NCBI GenBank assembly: GCA_011055475.1
Contig: DSDH01000053.1
Span: 1 to 13,476 of the forward strand
Direction of reading: 5' to 3'
Source of the DNA: Phycisphaerales bacterium
GTDB taxonomy: Bacteria; Planctomycetota; Phycisphaerae; Sedimentisphaerales; Anaerohalosphaeraceae
Length of the DNA: 13,476 nucleotides
Shown one piece after another: positions 7,332 to 13,476 of this stretch. Every line of letters starts with the position of its first letter. Within the stretch, counting starts at the first letter, position 1. The notes beneath the pieces are model-generated. The model had not been told where the DNA came from. It saw only the letters and a list, made by a program, of their open reading frames with translations, and ran no database searches. The translations under genes and the position numbers were made by a program.

Positions 7332-7994
7332 ATGTTGCCATTCATGCAAGATGATCAAACGCCCGACCGCGGCTCGGCGGCCGAGTTCCGTCCCGCCGCG
7401 GCGTCGCCCGCGAACGCCGACGAGCAGATCAGCTCGGACAGCGATTATCTGCTGCCGGCCGAGCACGGCAAGAACGCCCGCCAGAGCACGATCATTCTGG
7501 TGGTTTTGTTTGTCCTCGGCGGCCTCGTCGTCTGGTTCATGGTCAAGAAAGTCGGCCCGAAGGCGATTTTCGCCGCGGGGCCCAGCCCGGCCGAGGAACG
7601 CCTGGAGCAGTACGTGGACCTGGTCAGCGGCATGGAAGCCGAGTTCAACACCGCCGTCGACGACCTCATGGGCCGCTTCGATCAGTTCTCGAACATCGAG
7701 CAGGTCGGGGTCGCCGAGCTGACCAAGAATCCCTTCCGCAGTGACTTGGCGGTGCTGCCCGAGGTGCAACCCGACACCAGCCGCGCCAAGGCCCGCGAAG
7801 AGGCCAAGCGCCGCGCCGAGAAGCTCCAGCTCTGGAGCATCATGGCCTCGCCGCAAGGCAATTGCTGCATGATCAACGAGAAAATCGTCTACGTCGGCGA
7901 CGTGATCGACGGCTTCACCGTCGTCGGGATCGAGGAACGGTTCGTCGATCTCACCCTCAATGGATTCACCTTTCGATTGCAGATGATGGAATGA
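7332..7994 (+). CDS. PilP/GspC-like bitopic protein with a C-terminal HR-type domain
   Basis: Sits in the PilP position of a pilMNOP cluster. It is 220 residues: a polar, probably cytoplasmic N-terminus (1-50), one membrane segment at about 53-71 (STIILVVLFVLGGLVVWFMV region), a helical periplasmic stretch, an NPF motif at 133-135, a charged Lys/Arg/Glu helix (about 150-165), and a small beta domain at about 166-217. That domain reads LWSIMASPQGNCCMINEKIV, then YVGDVIDGFTVVGIEERFVDL. The pattern 'L..I....g..cmInd..v..GD.i.g..V..I....V.L' is typical of the PilP and GspC homology region, which contacts the secretin N0 domain. Usual PilP is a lipoprotein, but no lipobox is present here and the anchor is a membrane helix as in GspC. 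The ATG at 7332 has GGAG at 6-bp spacing. The stop overlaps the next start (ATGA). No exact family assignment is claimed. Confidence 0.7.
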   Translation: MLPFMQDDQTPDRGSAAEFRPAAASPANADEQISSDSDYLLPAEHGKNARQSTIILVVLFVLGGLVVWFMVKKVGPKAIFAAGPSPAEERLEQYVDLVSGMEAEFNTAVDDLMGRFDQFSNIEQVGVAELTKNPFRSDLAVLPEVQPDTSRAKAREEAKRRAEKLQLWSIMASPQGNCCMINEKIVYVGDVIDGFTVVGIEERFVDLTLNGFTFRLQMME

Positions 7995-10003
7995 GACTCT
8001 TCGGTAACAACCCCAAGACCAAGGTCCCTCAGGCCGACGCGCCCGGCGGCGATGCGCAGGCATCCGGCGCCGCCGTGGTGGAGCTGGCACCGGGTCTGTG
8101 CAACCTGTACTCGCCGGAAACCGCCGAACCCTGTCGGGCCCGTGACCTGGCCGACGTGCTGCTGGAGATGGAGCACATCACCCAGAAGCAATACGACCAG
8201 CTCCGACAGGATCAGACCCGGCGGCGCGGCACGGACCTGGATAAGCTCGCCCGCTTCCTCGGGCTCAGCGACGAGGTCATTCTCGAGGCCAAGGCCCGGT
8301 TGTACGGGTTCCAGTTCCTTCGCCTGACGGCCGAGCAGGTCGATCGGCAGGCCTTCGAGACGCTGCCCCTGGACTACATCAAGGGTAATCGCATCCTGCC
8401 GCTGGCCCTCCGCGAGGAGACCCTGGTCGTCGCCACGAGCGACCCGACCAACGTGTTCGCCCTGGACGACGTCAAGCGCCAGACCGGTCGTCCCGTGGAG
8501 GTGGTGGTCTGCACCGCCGCCGACATCGACGCCGTCTGCAACGCCCTGGACGATACCCAGTTCGACTTCGACGCCGACGAGGCCCTCGACATTGAGAACC
8601 TCGAGGTCGTCCACGAATCCGAGGAAGACGTGGCCGACCTGGAACGCAGCGCCGGCGCCTCCCCCGTCATCCAGTTCGTCAACCAATTGCTGATTCGAGC
8701 GCTGCACGAAGGGGCCAGCGACATCCACGTCGAACCCAAGGAAAAGTGCACCAAGGTCCGATTCCGTATAGACGGCATGTTGTTCGACGCCAAAACCGCC
8801 CCGGCCAAGATGCACCCGGCGATCGTGTCCCGGCTGAAGATCATGTCCAACCTGGACATCTCTGAGCGGCGGCTGCCCCAGGACGGGAAGATCCACGTTC
8901 GCATCAGCGGTCGCAGCGTGGACCTGCGCGTCTCCGTGCTGCCGGTCACCCAGGGGGAGAAGGTCGTCGTCCGTATTCTCGACAGCAGCTCCATCATGCG
9001 CGGGCTGGACAACTCCGGCATGGAGCCCGACGTCATCGAGAAGTTCCGCCAGCAGATCGCCCTGCCCCACGGAATCCTCCTGGTGACCGGTCCGACGGGC
9101 TCCGGAAAAAGCACCACGCTGTACTCGGCGCTGGCCGAGCTCAAGAGCGACACGGCCAACATCAGCACGGTGGAGGACCCCGTCGAATACGACCTGGAGT
9201 TCTGCAACCAGGTGCAGGTTCACGAGCAGATCGGCATGACCTTCGCCGCGGCGCTGCGCAGCCTGCTGCGACAGGACCCCGACATTATCATGGTCGGCGA
9301 AATCCGCGACCAGGAAACCGCCCGGATCGCCGTGCAAGCTGCGCTCACCGGACACCTGGTCCTGTCCACGCTGCACACCAACGACGCCCCCAGCAGCATC
9401 TCCCGGCTGGTCAATATCGGCATCGAACCCTACCTGATCGCCGCCTCGCTGAACGGCATCCTGGCCCAGCGCCTCGTGCGGCGCGTCTGCGAGCATTGCA
9501 AGGTTCCGTTCACCCCGCCCAAAAGCATCATCAAGACCATCAAGGCCGCGGGCCTCGACCCCACCCGTCTCGTTCACGGCAAGGGCTGCGACCAGTGCCG
9601 GGAGAGCGGGTACGCCGGGCGGGCCGGCATTTTCGAACTGCTCGTCATCGACGACGACTACCGCGATATCATCAACCGCGATCCCTCGGTCAACGGGATG
9701 CGCAGGGCCTTCCGCGCCAGCGGCGCCGACAGCCTCTTTGAGGACGGCATCAAGAAGGTCGCCCAGGGAGTCACCACCATCGAAGAGGTCCTCCGCGTGA
9801 CGCAGGCGGCCGCCCCCGATGCGGACGGCACCGTCAAGACCGTGGCCGTCACCGCGCCCGAGAAACCCAAGGCCCCCGAGCCCAAACGCCGCCCCCCCGC
9901 CCGACGTCGGGCCGGCGGTGACCCTCAAGATCGTGAGCCCAACACGTCCGACACAACAGGCCGGACCGGCCGAACCGACGGCGGACGCCTCTCTGGAGAA
10001 TGA
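7991..10003 (+). CDS. pilB: Type IV pilus / type II secretion assembly ATPase PilB/GspE
   Basis: Hexameric cytoplasmic ATPase that powers pilin polymerisation. In 670 residues it has an N-terminal MshEN/T2SSE-N domain (about 50-190), an acidic linker (about 190-220), then the N2 domain (SDIHVEPKE at 243-251) and the core. Core motifs: Walker A GPTGSGKST 367-375 with Lys373, Asp box STVEDPVEY 392-400, Walker B DIIMVGEIRD 431-440 with Glu437, and His box residues His455 and His462. The zinc tetracysteine (Cys500, Cys503, Cys533, Cys536) marks PilB/GspE and separates it from PilT. The ordinary family end is near TTIEEVLRVT (595-604). About 65 extra residues follow, rich in Pro, Lys, Arg and Gly and probably disordered. 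The start ATG at 7991 overlaps the upstream stop (ATGA) and has no strong ribosome site, so translation is probably coupled. PilB or GspE cannot be told apart by sequence alone; the pilMNO and pilT neighbours favour PilB. Confidence 0.92.
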   Translation: MRLFGNNPKTKVPQADAPGGDAQASGAAVVELAPGLCNLYSPETAEPCRARDLADVLLEMEHITQKQYDQLRQDQTRRRGTDLDKLARFLGLSDEVILEAKARLYGFQFLRLTAEQVDRQAFETLPLDYIKGNRILPLALREETLVVATSDPTNVFALDDVKRQTGRPVEVVVCTAADIDAVCNALDDTQFDFDADEALDIENLEVVHESEEDVADLERSAGASPVIQFVNQLLIRALHEGASDIHVEPKEKCTKVRFRIDGMLFDAKTAPAKMHPAIVSRLKIMSNLDISERRLPQDGKIHVRISGRSVDLRVSVLPVTQGEKVVVRILDSSSIMRGLDNSGMEPDVIEKFRQQIALPHGILLVTGPTGSGKSTTLYSALAELKSDTANISTVEDPVEYDLEFCNQVQVHEQIGMTFAAALRSLLRQDPDIIMVGEIRDQETARIAVQAALTGHLVLSTLHTNDAPSSISRLVNIGIEPYLIAASLNGILAQRLVRRVCEHCKVPFTPPKSIIKTIKAAGLDPTRLVHGKGCDQCRESGYAGRAGIFELLVIDDDYRDIINRDPSVNGMRRAFRASGADSLFEDGIKKVAQGVTTIEEVLRVTQAAAPDADGTVKTVAVTAPEKPKAPEPKRRPPARRRAGGDPQDREPNTSDTTGRTGRTDGGRLSGE

Positions 10004-10008
10004 CCGTT

Positions 10009-11097
10009 ATGATCAACATCAAATCCATGCTGGCCCAGTCCATCGAACACGGCGCCTCCGACGTCCACATCAACGTCGGCATGCCGCCCATCATGCGTAT
10101 CAATACCGAGCTGATTCTCATGGACCTGCCCGTCGTGTCCGACAAGGACGCCAAGCAGATGGTCCTGGATATGGTCGGCCCCGAGAAGTTGCAGAAGTTC
10201 GAGGAAAAGAAGGACCTCGACTTCTCGGCCATGATCGACGACGGCAGCCGATTCCGTGTCAACGCCCATTACCAGCGCGACACGATCGCGATCTCGTTTC
10301 GTGTCATCTCGAATCAGATCCCGGAAATCGAAGACCTGCACCTGCCCGATATCGTCCGCGAGCTGACCGATCTGCCCCGCGGCCTGGTGCTGGTCACCGG
10401 GCACACGGGGTCGGGTAAAAGCACCAGCCTGGCGGCCATGATCAACGTCATCAACCGCAAGTACCGCAAGCGTATCATCACCCTGGAAGACCCCATCGAG
10501 TATCTGCTCGAAAACCGCAGCTCGATGATCGAACAGCGGGAGATCGGCGCCGACTGCCCCAGTTTCGCCAGCGGGCTCAAGCACGTCCTGCGACAGGACC
10601 CCGACATCATCCTGGTCGGCGAAATGCGCGACCTGGAGACCACCAGCTCGACCATCACCGCCGCCGAGACCGGACACCTGGTCTTCAGCACCCTGCACAC
10701 CGTCAATGCGCCGCAGACCGTCGAGCGAATCATCGACATCTACCCGGCCAACCAGCAGAACCAGATCCGCGCCATGCTCGCCAACACCCTGCAGGCGGTC
10801 ATCTCCCAAACGCTGTTCCGGCGCGTCGATGAGCCCGGCATGGTGCCCTGCACCGAGATCCTGCTGTGCACCTCGGCCGTGCGGAACTGCATCCGCGAGA
10901 ACCGCGTGTACGAAATCCCCAACATTATCGAAACGTCGCGGCGCATGGGCATGCAGAGCATGGACCACAGCATCGCCGAGAACTACGCCAAGGGCTTCAT
11001 CGACCGCGAAGAGGCCATCATGCGGTCGAGCAACCCCGGCAAGATGGACAAGATGCTCGCCCCGGCCGGCACGGCCGTGGCCGCCGCCGTTGAATGA
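10009..11097 (+). CDS. pilT: Type IV pilus retraction ATPase PilT
   Basis: Cytoplasmic ATPase that depolymerises pili during retraction. It is 362 residues, typical for PilT, and aligns from its first residues (MINIKSMLAQSIEHGASDVH) with the PilT N-terminus. Motifs: Walker A GHTGSGKST 131-139 (Lys137; His132 replaces the usual Pro), Asp box with Glu160 and Asp161, Walker B DIILVGEMRD 199-208 with Glu205, and His223 and His230. The AVRNCIRE sequence at 290-297 corresponds to the AIRNLIRE motif needed for retraction. There is no zinc tetracysteine, in contrast to the upstream ATPase. Start chosen: the ATG at 10009, with GGAG at 9995-9998 and 10-bp spacing. An in-frame ATG at 10000 overlaps the pilB stop but lies one base from that ribosome site. 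The Ala-rich C-terminal tail after about 345 is not conserved. Confidence 0.92.
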   Translation: MINIKSMLAQSIEHGASDVHINVGMPPIMRINTELILMDLPVVSDKDAKQMVLDMVGPEKLQKFEEKKDLDFSAMIDDGSRFRVNAHYQRDTIAISFRVISNQIPEIEDLHLPDIVRELTDLPRGLVLVTGHTGSGKSTSLAAMINVINRKYRKRIITLEDPIEYLLENRSSMIEQREIGADCPSFASGLKHVLRQDPDIILVGEMRDLETTSSTITAAETGHLVFSTLHTVNAPQTVERIIDIYPANQQNQIRAMLANTLQAVISQTLFRRVDEPGMVPCTEILLCTSAVRNCIRENRVYEIPNIIETSRRMGMQSMDHSIAENYAKGFIDREEAIMRSSNPGKMDKMLAPAGTAVAAAVE

Positions 11098-11103
11098 CCC
11101 TCA

Positions 11104-11109
11104 GAGGAG
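11104..11109 (+). promoter_or_regulatory. Ribosome binding site deciding the pilC start
   Basis: GAGGAG with 8 bases to the ATG at 11118. It favours that start over the in-frame ATG at 11094, which overlaps the pilT stop and lies upstream of this site. Confidence 0.7.
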
Positions 11110-11117
11110 CCGATGCC

Positions 11118-12272
11118 ATGTCGCTCTTGCAACGCACCATCCAGAACGCTCAGACCACGATGGCCGGCCGCTCGACCGCGCCGGGATCGTCGCGGAGCAC
11201 CTCCAAGACGCTCACCGACTACCTCGAAAGCGGGCCGAGCCGCAAGGACATCCTGAACTTCACCAACCAGTTGGCCGTCATGGTCCGCGCCGGCATCAGC
11301 CTCCAGGACGCCCTGGAGTCCATCGCCTCGCAAATGCAGAAAAAGCGCTTCCGCAAGATCCTCATGGATCTCAAGGAACGCATCGAGGCCGGCCAGAGCT
11401 TCTCCCAGGCCCTCGGTGAACACGGGGACGTTTTCAGCGACCTCTATATCAACATGGTCGCCGCCGCGGAGTTGAGCGGATCACTCAGCATGATGCTCCA
11501 GCGCCTCGTGGAGTATCTCGATCACGAGGCCGAGACCCGCGCCCAGGTCATCACCGCCATGGTCTATCCGCTCATCATCGCCATCATGGCGGTTTCGGCC
11601 ACGACCTTTCTGCTGATCTTCGTGCTGCCCCGATTCCTGACCGTCTTCGCGGGCAAGGAGCACCTGCTGCCCGGGCCCACCAAGATCATCATGACCATCA
11701 GCGGTTTCATGCGGCATTACTGGTACGTTGTGTTCCCCTCCATCATCGCCGTCATGGGCGCGTTCTGGTACTTCATCCACACCCGCGTCGGCCGTGAATG
11801 GTGGGACGCCATGAAGCTGCGCATCCCCCTGCTGCGCCGGGTCTGCAACTGCCTGTATATCACCCGCGGTCTGCACACCATGGGCGTGCTGACCAATGCC
11901 GGCGTGCCCATCCTGGACACGATCGCCATCACCGCACGGGTCACGGGCAATCAGCTCTTCGAGCGCATGTGGCAAGGCGTGCATGATGAGGTCCGACAGG
12001 GCAAGAAGATCGCCCCCAGCCTGTCGCCCTACGAGCTCATGCCCACCGGCGTGATCCAGATGATCAGCAGCGGCGAGGAATCCGGTACCCTCGCCGAGGT
12101 CCTCAAGGACGTCGCCGAGTTCTACAACCGGGAGCTGCGCACCGTCATCAAAACCGTCACCAGCATGATCGAGCCGCTGATGATCGTCGTCATGGGCTTT
12201 ATCGTCGGCTTCATCGCCATGAGTATCATCCTGCCCATCTTCAAGATGTCCAGCGTCGCCGCGGGGCACTAA
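11118..12272 (+). CDS. pilC: Inner-membrane platform protein PilC/GspF
   Basis: Polytopic platform protein that couples the ATPase to pilin insertion. Its 384 residues hold two copies of the T2SSF domain. The first (about 46-170) has QLAVMVRAGISLQDALESIA (51-70) and AAELSGSL (116-123). The second (about 250-372) has the matching LHTMGVLTNAGVPILDTIAI (252-271) and SSGEESGTLAEVL (317-329). Three membrane segments are visible at about 149-171, 200-220 and 351-373, the family topology. The first 40 residues are Ser/Thr-rich and not conserved. The start follows the ribosome site at 11104-11109. The gene follows pilT by 20 bp and precedes the first prepilin by 16 bp. PilC and GspF are one family; the direct neighbours pilB and pilT suggest the PilC role. 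Confidence 0.92.
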   Translation: MSLLQRTIQNAQTTMAGRSTAPGSSRSTSKTLTDYLESGPSRKDILNFTNQLAVMVRAGISLQDALESIASQMQKKRFRKILMDLKERIEAGQSFSQALGEHGDVFSDLYINMVAAAELSGSLSMMLQRLVEYLDHEAETRAQVITAMVYPLIIAIMAVSATTFLLIFVLPRFLTVFAGKEHLLPGPTKIIMTISGFMRHYWYVVFPSIIAVMGAFWYFIHTRVGREWWDAMKLRIPLLRRVCNCLYITRGLHTMGVLTNAGVPILDTIAITARVTGNQLFERMWQGVHDEVRQGKKIAPSLSPYELMPTGVIQMISSGEESGTLAEVLKDVAEFYNRELRTVIKTVTSMIEPLMIVVMGFIVGFIAMSIILPIFKMSSVAAGH

Positions 12273-12288
12273 TCGGGAGGATCGAACG

Positions 12289-12792
12289 ATGCAGAACGAT
12301 AGACGACGCCAACGCGCAGGCGGGCTGTCGCTCGTCGAGACCCTGGTGGCCATGGTCATCATCGGCCTGACGATCGCTGCGATCGTCGCGGGCACCGCCG
12401 CCTTCACGCAGGCCGGCGGCGCCGGGCTGGACCTGTCCACCGCCGAGTTCCTCATCGAGGAAATCCGCGAGCTGACCGCCTCGCTGCCCGTGATCGATCC
12501 GGAGAACGGCACGGGTACCTTCGGACCGGAATCCGGCGAGGACACCGTGGCGGCGTACGACGACGTGGACGACTTTGACGGTGCGAGCTTTTCGCCTCCC
12601 ATCGACATCCACCGCAATCCGCTCCACGAGTTCGCCACGTTCACTCAACGGATCACCGTCGAGAACGTTGACGTGGCCGACCTGACCCAGGTCCGCGGCG
12701 ACCACACGACCGACTTCGTCCGCGTGACCGTCGAGATCGTCCGCCACGGGCAGGTCATCAGCTCGTGCAGTTGGATACGGACGCGCTCCTAA
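12289..12792 (+). CDS. Minor prepilin / pseudopilin, PilV/GspI-like
   Basis: A 167-residue type IV prepilin-like protein. A short basic leader (1-12) ends in Gly-Gly and is followed by LSLVETLVAMVIIGLTIAAI (13-32). The prepilin-peptidase cut is expected between Gly12 and Leu13, with the conserved Glu at +5 (Glu17). Leu at +1 is less usual than Phe or Met. The hydrophobic helix runs to about residue 38. The globular part includes an acidic stretch DDVDDFDG (91-98) and a strand pair FATFTQRITVENVDV / FVRVTVEIVRHGQ, resembling PilV/GspI minor pilins. Only one Cys (160) is present. The ATG at 12289 follows GGAGG (12276-12280) at 8-bp spacing. It is predicted to be processed by a peptidase encoded elsewhere and placed at the pilus or pseudopilus tip. 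The subfamily is a tentative call. Confidence 0.8.
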   Translation: MQNDRRRQRAGGLSLVETLVAMVIIGLTIAAIVAGTAAFTQAGGAGLDLSTAEFLIEEIRELTASLPVIDPENGTGTFGPESGEDTVAAYDDVDDFDGASFSPPIDIHRNPLHEFATFTQRITVENVDVADLTQVRGDHTTDFVRVTVEIVRHGQVISSCSWIRTRS

Positions 12793-12808
12793 TCGAAAGG
12801 ACCGGGCC

Positions 12809-13357
12809 ATGCAACCCACCCGACAATCCCGCCGCCGCGCATTCACCCTGGTCGAGGTGATCCTCTCACTGGTCATTCTGGCCATCCTGATGGCCGCCCT
12901 GGGGGCGGCCTTCCAGGGCTCGACGAACAGCTACGCCGCCAGTGAAGGGCTGACCGAAATGATCAACACGGCTCGCCAGGCCCTGCTGCGGATCACGGCC
13001 GACATCCGAACCGCCCAGGGCGTCGCCCCCATTGACGGCGGCGGCAGCGGCGACATCGACAACCACCAGTGTTCGCTTATCCGGGCCGATGGAACCCACG
13101 TGACCTACCATTACAACACGTCCACCGCCGCCTCGTACAATACCGCCCTCGACGACCAGACGCTGTACCTCATCATCAACAGCGGCGCCTCCGCCGGGAC
13201 GTATCGTCTCTGCGACCACGTGCTCGACATGACGTTTGAACGGGGCACCGACGGGGTGAACGTACGGAACGTCCGTATCGGCATGACGCTCACCGACGAC
13301 ACCGGTCAGCCCCCCCAGACGCTTCACACCGCCGCCGTCGTCCGAACCTTGCCCTGA
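12809..13357 (+). CDS. Minor prepilin / pseudopilin, PilW/GspJ-like
   Basis: A 182-residue prepilin-like protein with a basic leader (MQPTRQSRRRA) and the N-helix FTLVEVILSLVILAILMAAL (12-31). The cut is expected between Ala11 and Phe12, with Glu at +5 (Glu16). Ala at -1 replaces the usual Gly, a substitution known to be tolerated in some prepilins. The following ARQALLRITADIRTAQGV (55-72) is the helix signature common to PilW/GspJ proteins. Two cysteines (88 and 135) could form a disulfide after export. The ATG at 12809 has AAAGG at 8-bp spacing, and the gene starts 16 bp after the preceding prepilin, so the two are probably co-translated and may interact as GspI-GspJ pairs do. The subfamily is tentative. 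Confidence 0.8.
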   Translation: MQPTRQSRRRAFTLVEVILSLVILAILMAALGAAFQGSTNSYAASEGLTEMINTARQALLRITADIRTAQGVAPIDGGGSGDIDNHQCSLIRADGTHVTYHYNTSTAASYNTALDDQTLYLIINSGASAGTYRLCDHVLDMTFERGTDGVNVRNVRIGMTLTDDTGQPPQTLHTAAVVRTLP

Positions 13358-13476
13358 CGGGAATAAGAAAGAGGGTAAGCGTTCACGCGGTTTTGGCCAA
13401 TTGAATGGTGGGTGGTATCAATGAGGGAACCGGAAGGCCGTCTACATGCCGATGACACGCATTACGCAAGTATTCA
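13358..13476 (+). other. Window end: spacer and possible start of another gene
   Basis: The 119 bases after the last prepilin are less GC-rich than the rest of the window. Two ATG codons open frames that run off the edge: 13446, preceded by GGAAGG (13432-13437) at 8-bp spacing and giving MPMTRITQVF, and 13421, with a poorer upstream site. The first looks the better start. Too little is visible to name a product. I see no terminator hairpin with a T-run here. Confidence 0.35.

Noticed and set aside
7862..7990. Upstream in-frame start for pilB at 7862
   Set aside because: The added 43 residues lie within the PilP-like gene in another frame and are Arg/His-rich. The ATG at 7991, overlapping the stop, fits the family.
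6756..8090. A 444-codon minus-strand open frame across pilO, the PilP-like gene and the start of pilB
   Set aside because: It crosses several real gene boundaries and its product has no recognisable motif.
7889..9928. A 679-codon minus-strand open frame opposite pilB
   Set aside because: Same mirror effect. The product is Val/Gly/Asp/His-rich low-complexity sequence without a start signal, while the plus strand has every PilB motif.
1..13476. CRISPR arrays, tRNA or rRNA genes, insertion sequences and phage genes
   Set aside because: I looked for repeat-spacer patterns, cloverleaf ends, transposase motifs and terminal inverted repeats and saw none; nearly all sequence is accounted for by core genes.

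Overview
The window is a high-GC stretch of bacterial chromosome that is almost fully coding. It holds two divergent gene clusters separated by a 572-bp intergenic region. The gene set, the GC-rich codon use and the style of the prepilins (for example an Asp-rich DDVDDFDG stretch) would suit the Planctomycetota, perhaps Phycisphaerae. This is an inference from general resemblance; no rRNA or other phylogenetic marker was compared.

Left part, minus strand, reading right to left: gyrA (4445-1845, DNA gyrase subunit A), holA (1826-837, DNA polymerase III delta subunit) and mdh (795 to beyond base 1, malate dehydrogenase, 3' end cut off). Gaps are 18 and 41 bp with no visible terminator, so they are probably co-transcribed from a good sigma-70-type promoter at 4519-4547. 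GyrA carries Gln and Gly at the two main quinolone-contact positions and ends in an acidic tail encoded by a 9-bp tandem repeat.

Middle, 4446-5017: a divergent regulatory region containing the gyrA promoter, a weaker candidate promoter for the rightward operon and two short perfect inverted repeats. I see no convincing gene in it.

Right part, plus strand, 5018-13357: nine tightly packed genes for a type IV pilus / type II secretion-like machine. In order they are pilM (actin-like cytoplasmic protein), pilN-like and pilO-like (bitopic inner-membrane proteins), a PilP/GspC-like bitopic protein, pilB/gspE (assembly ATPase), pilT (retraction ATPase), pilC/gspF (polytopic platform protein), and two minor prepilins or pseudopilins of GspI/PilV and GspJ/PilW type. 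Together they would form the cytoplasmic motor, inner-membrane platform and alignment complex, and part of the initiating tip. The secretin (PilQ/GspD), prepilin peptidase (PilD) and a clear major pilin are not in the window. Several junctions are ATGA overlaps or very short gaps, suggesting translational coupling. After 13357 the sequence becomes less GC-rich and may contain the start of another gene at the window edge.

Most of the window is recognisable core biology. The points most worth a second look are the hybrid pilus/secretion gene set with a GspC-like protein in the PilP position, the Walker A variant of PilT, the quinolone-region residues of GyrA and the repeat-encoded GyrA tail.
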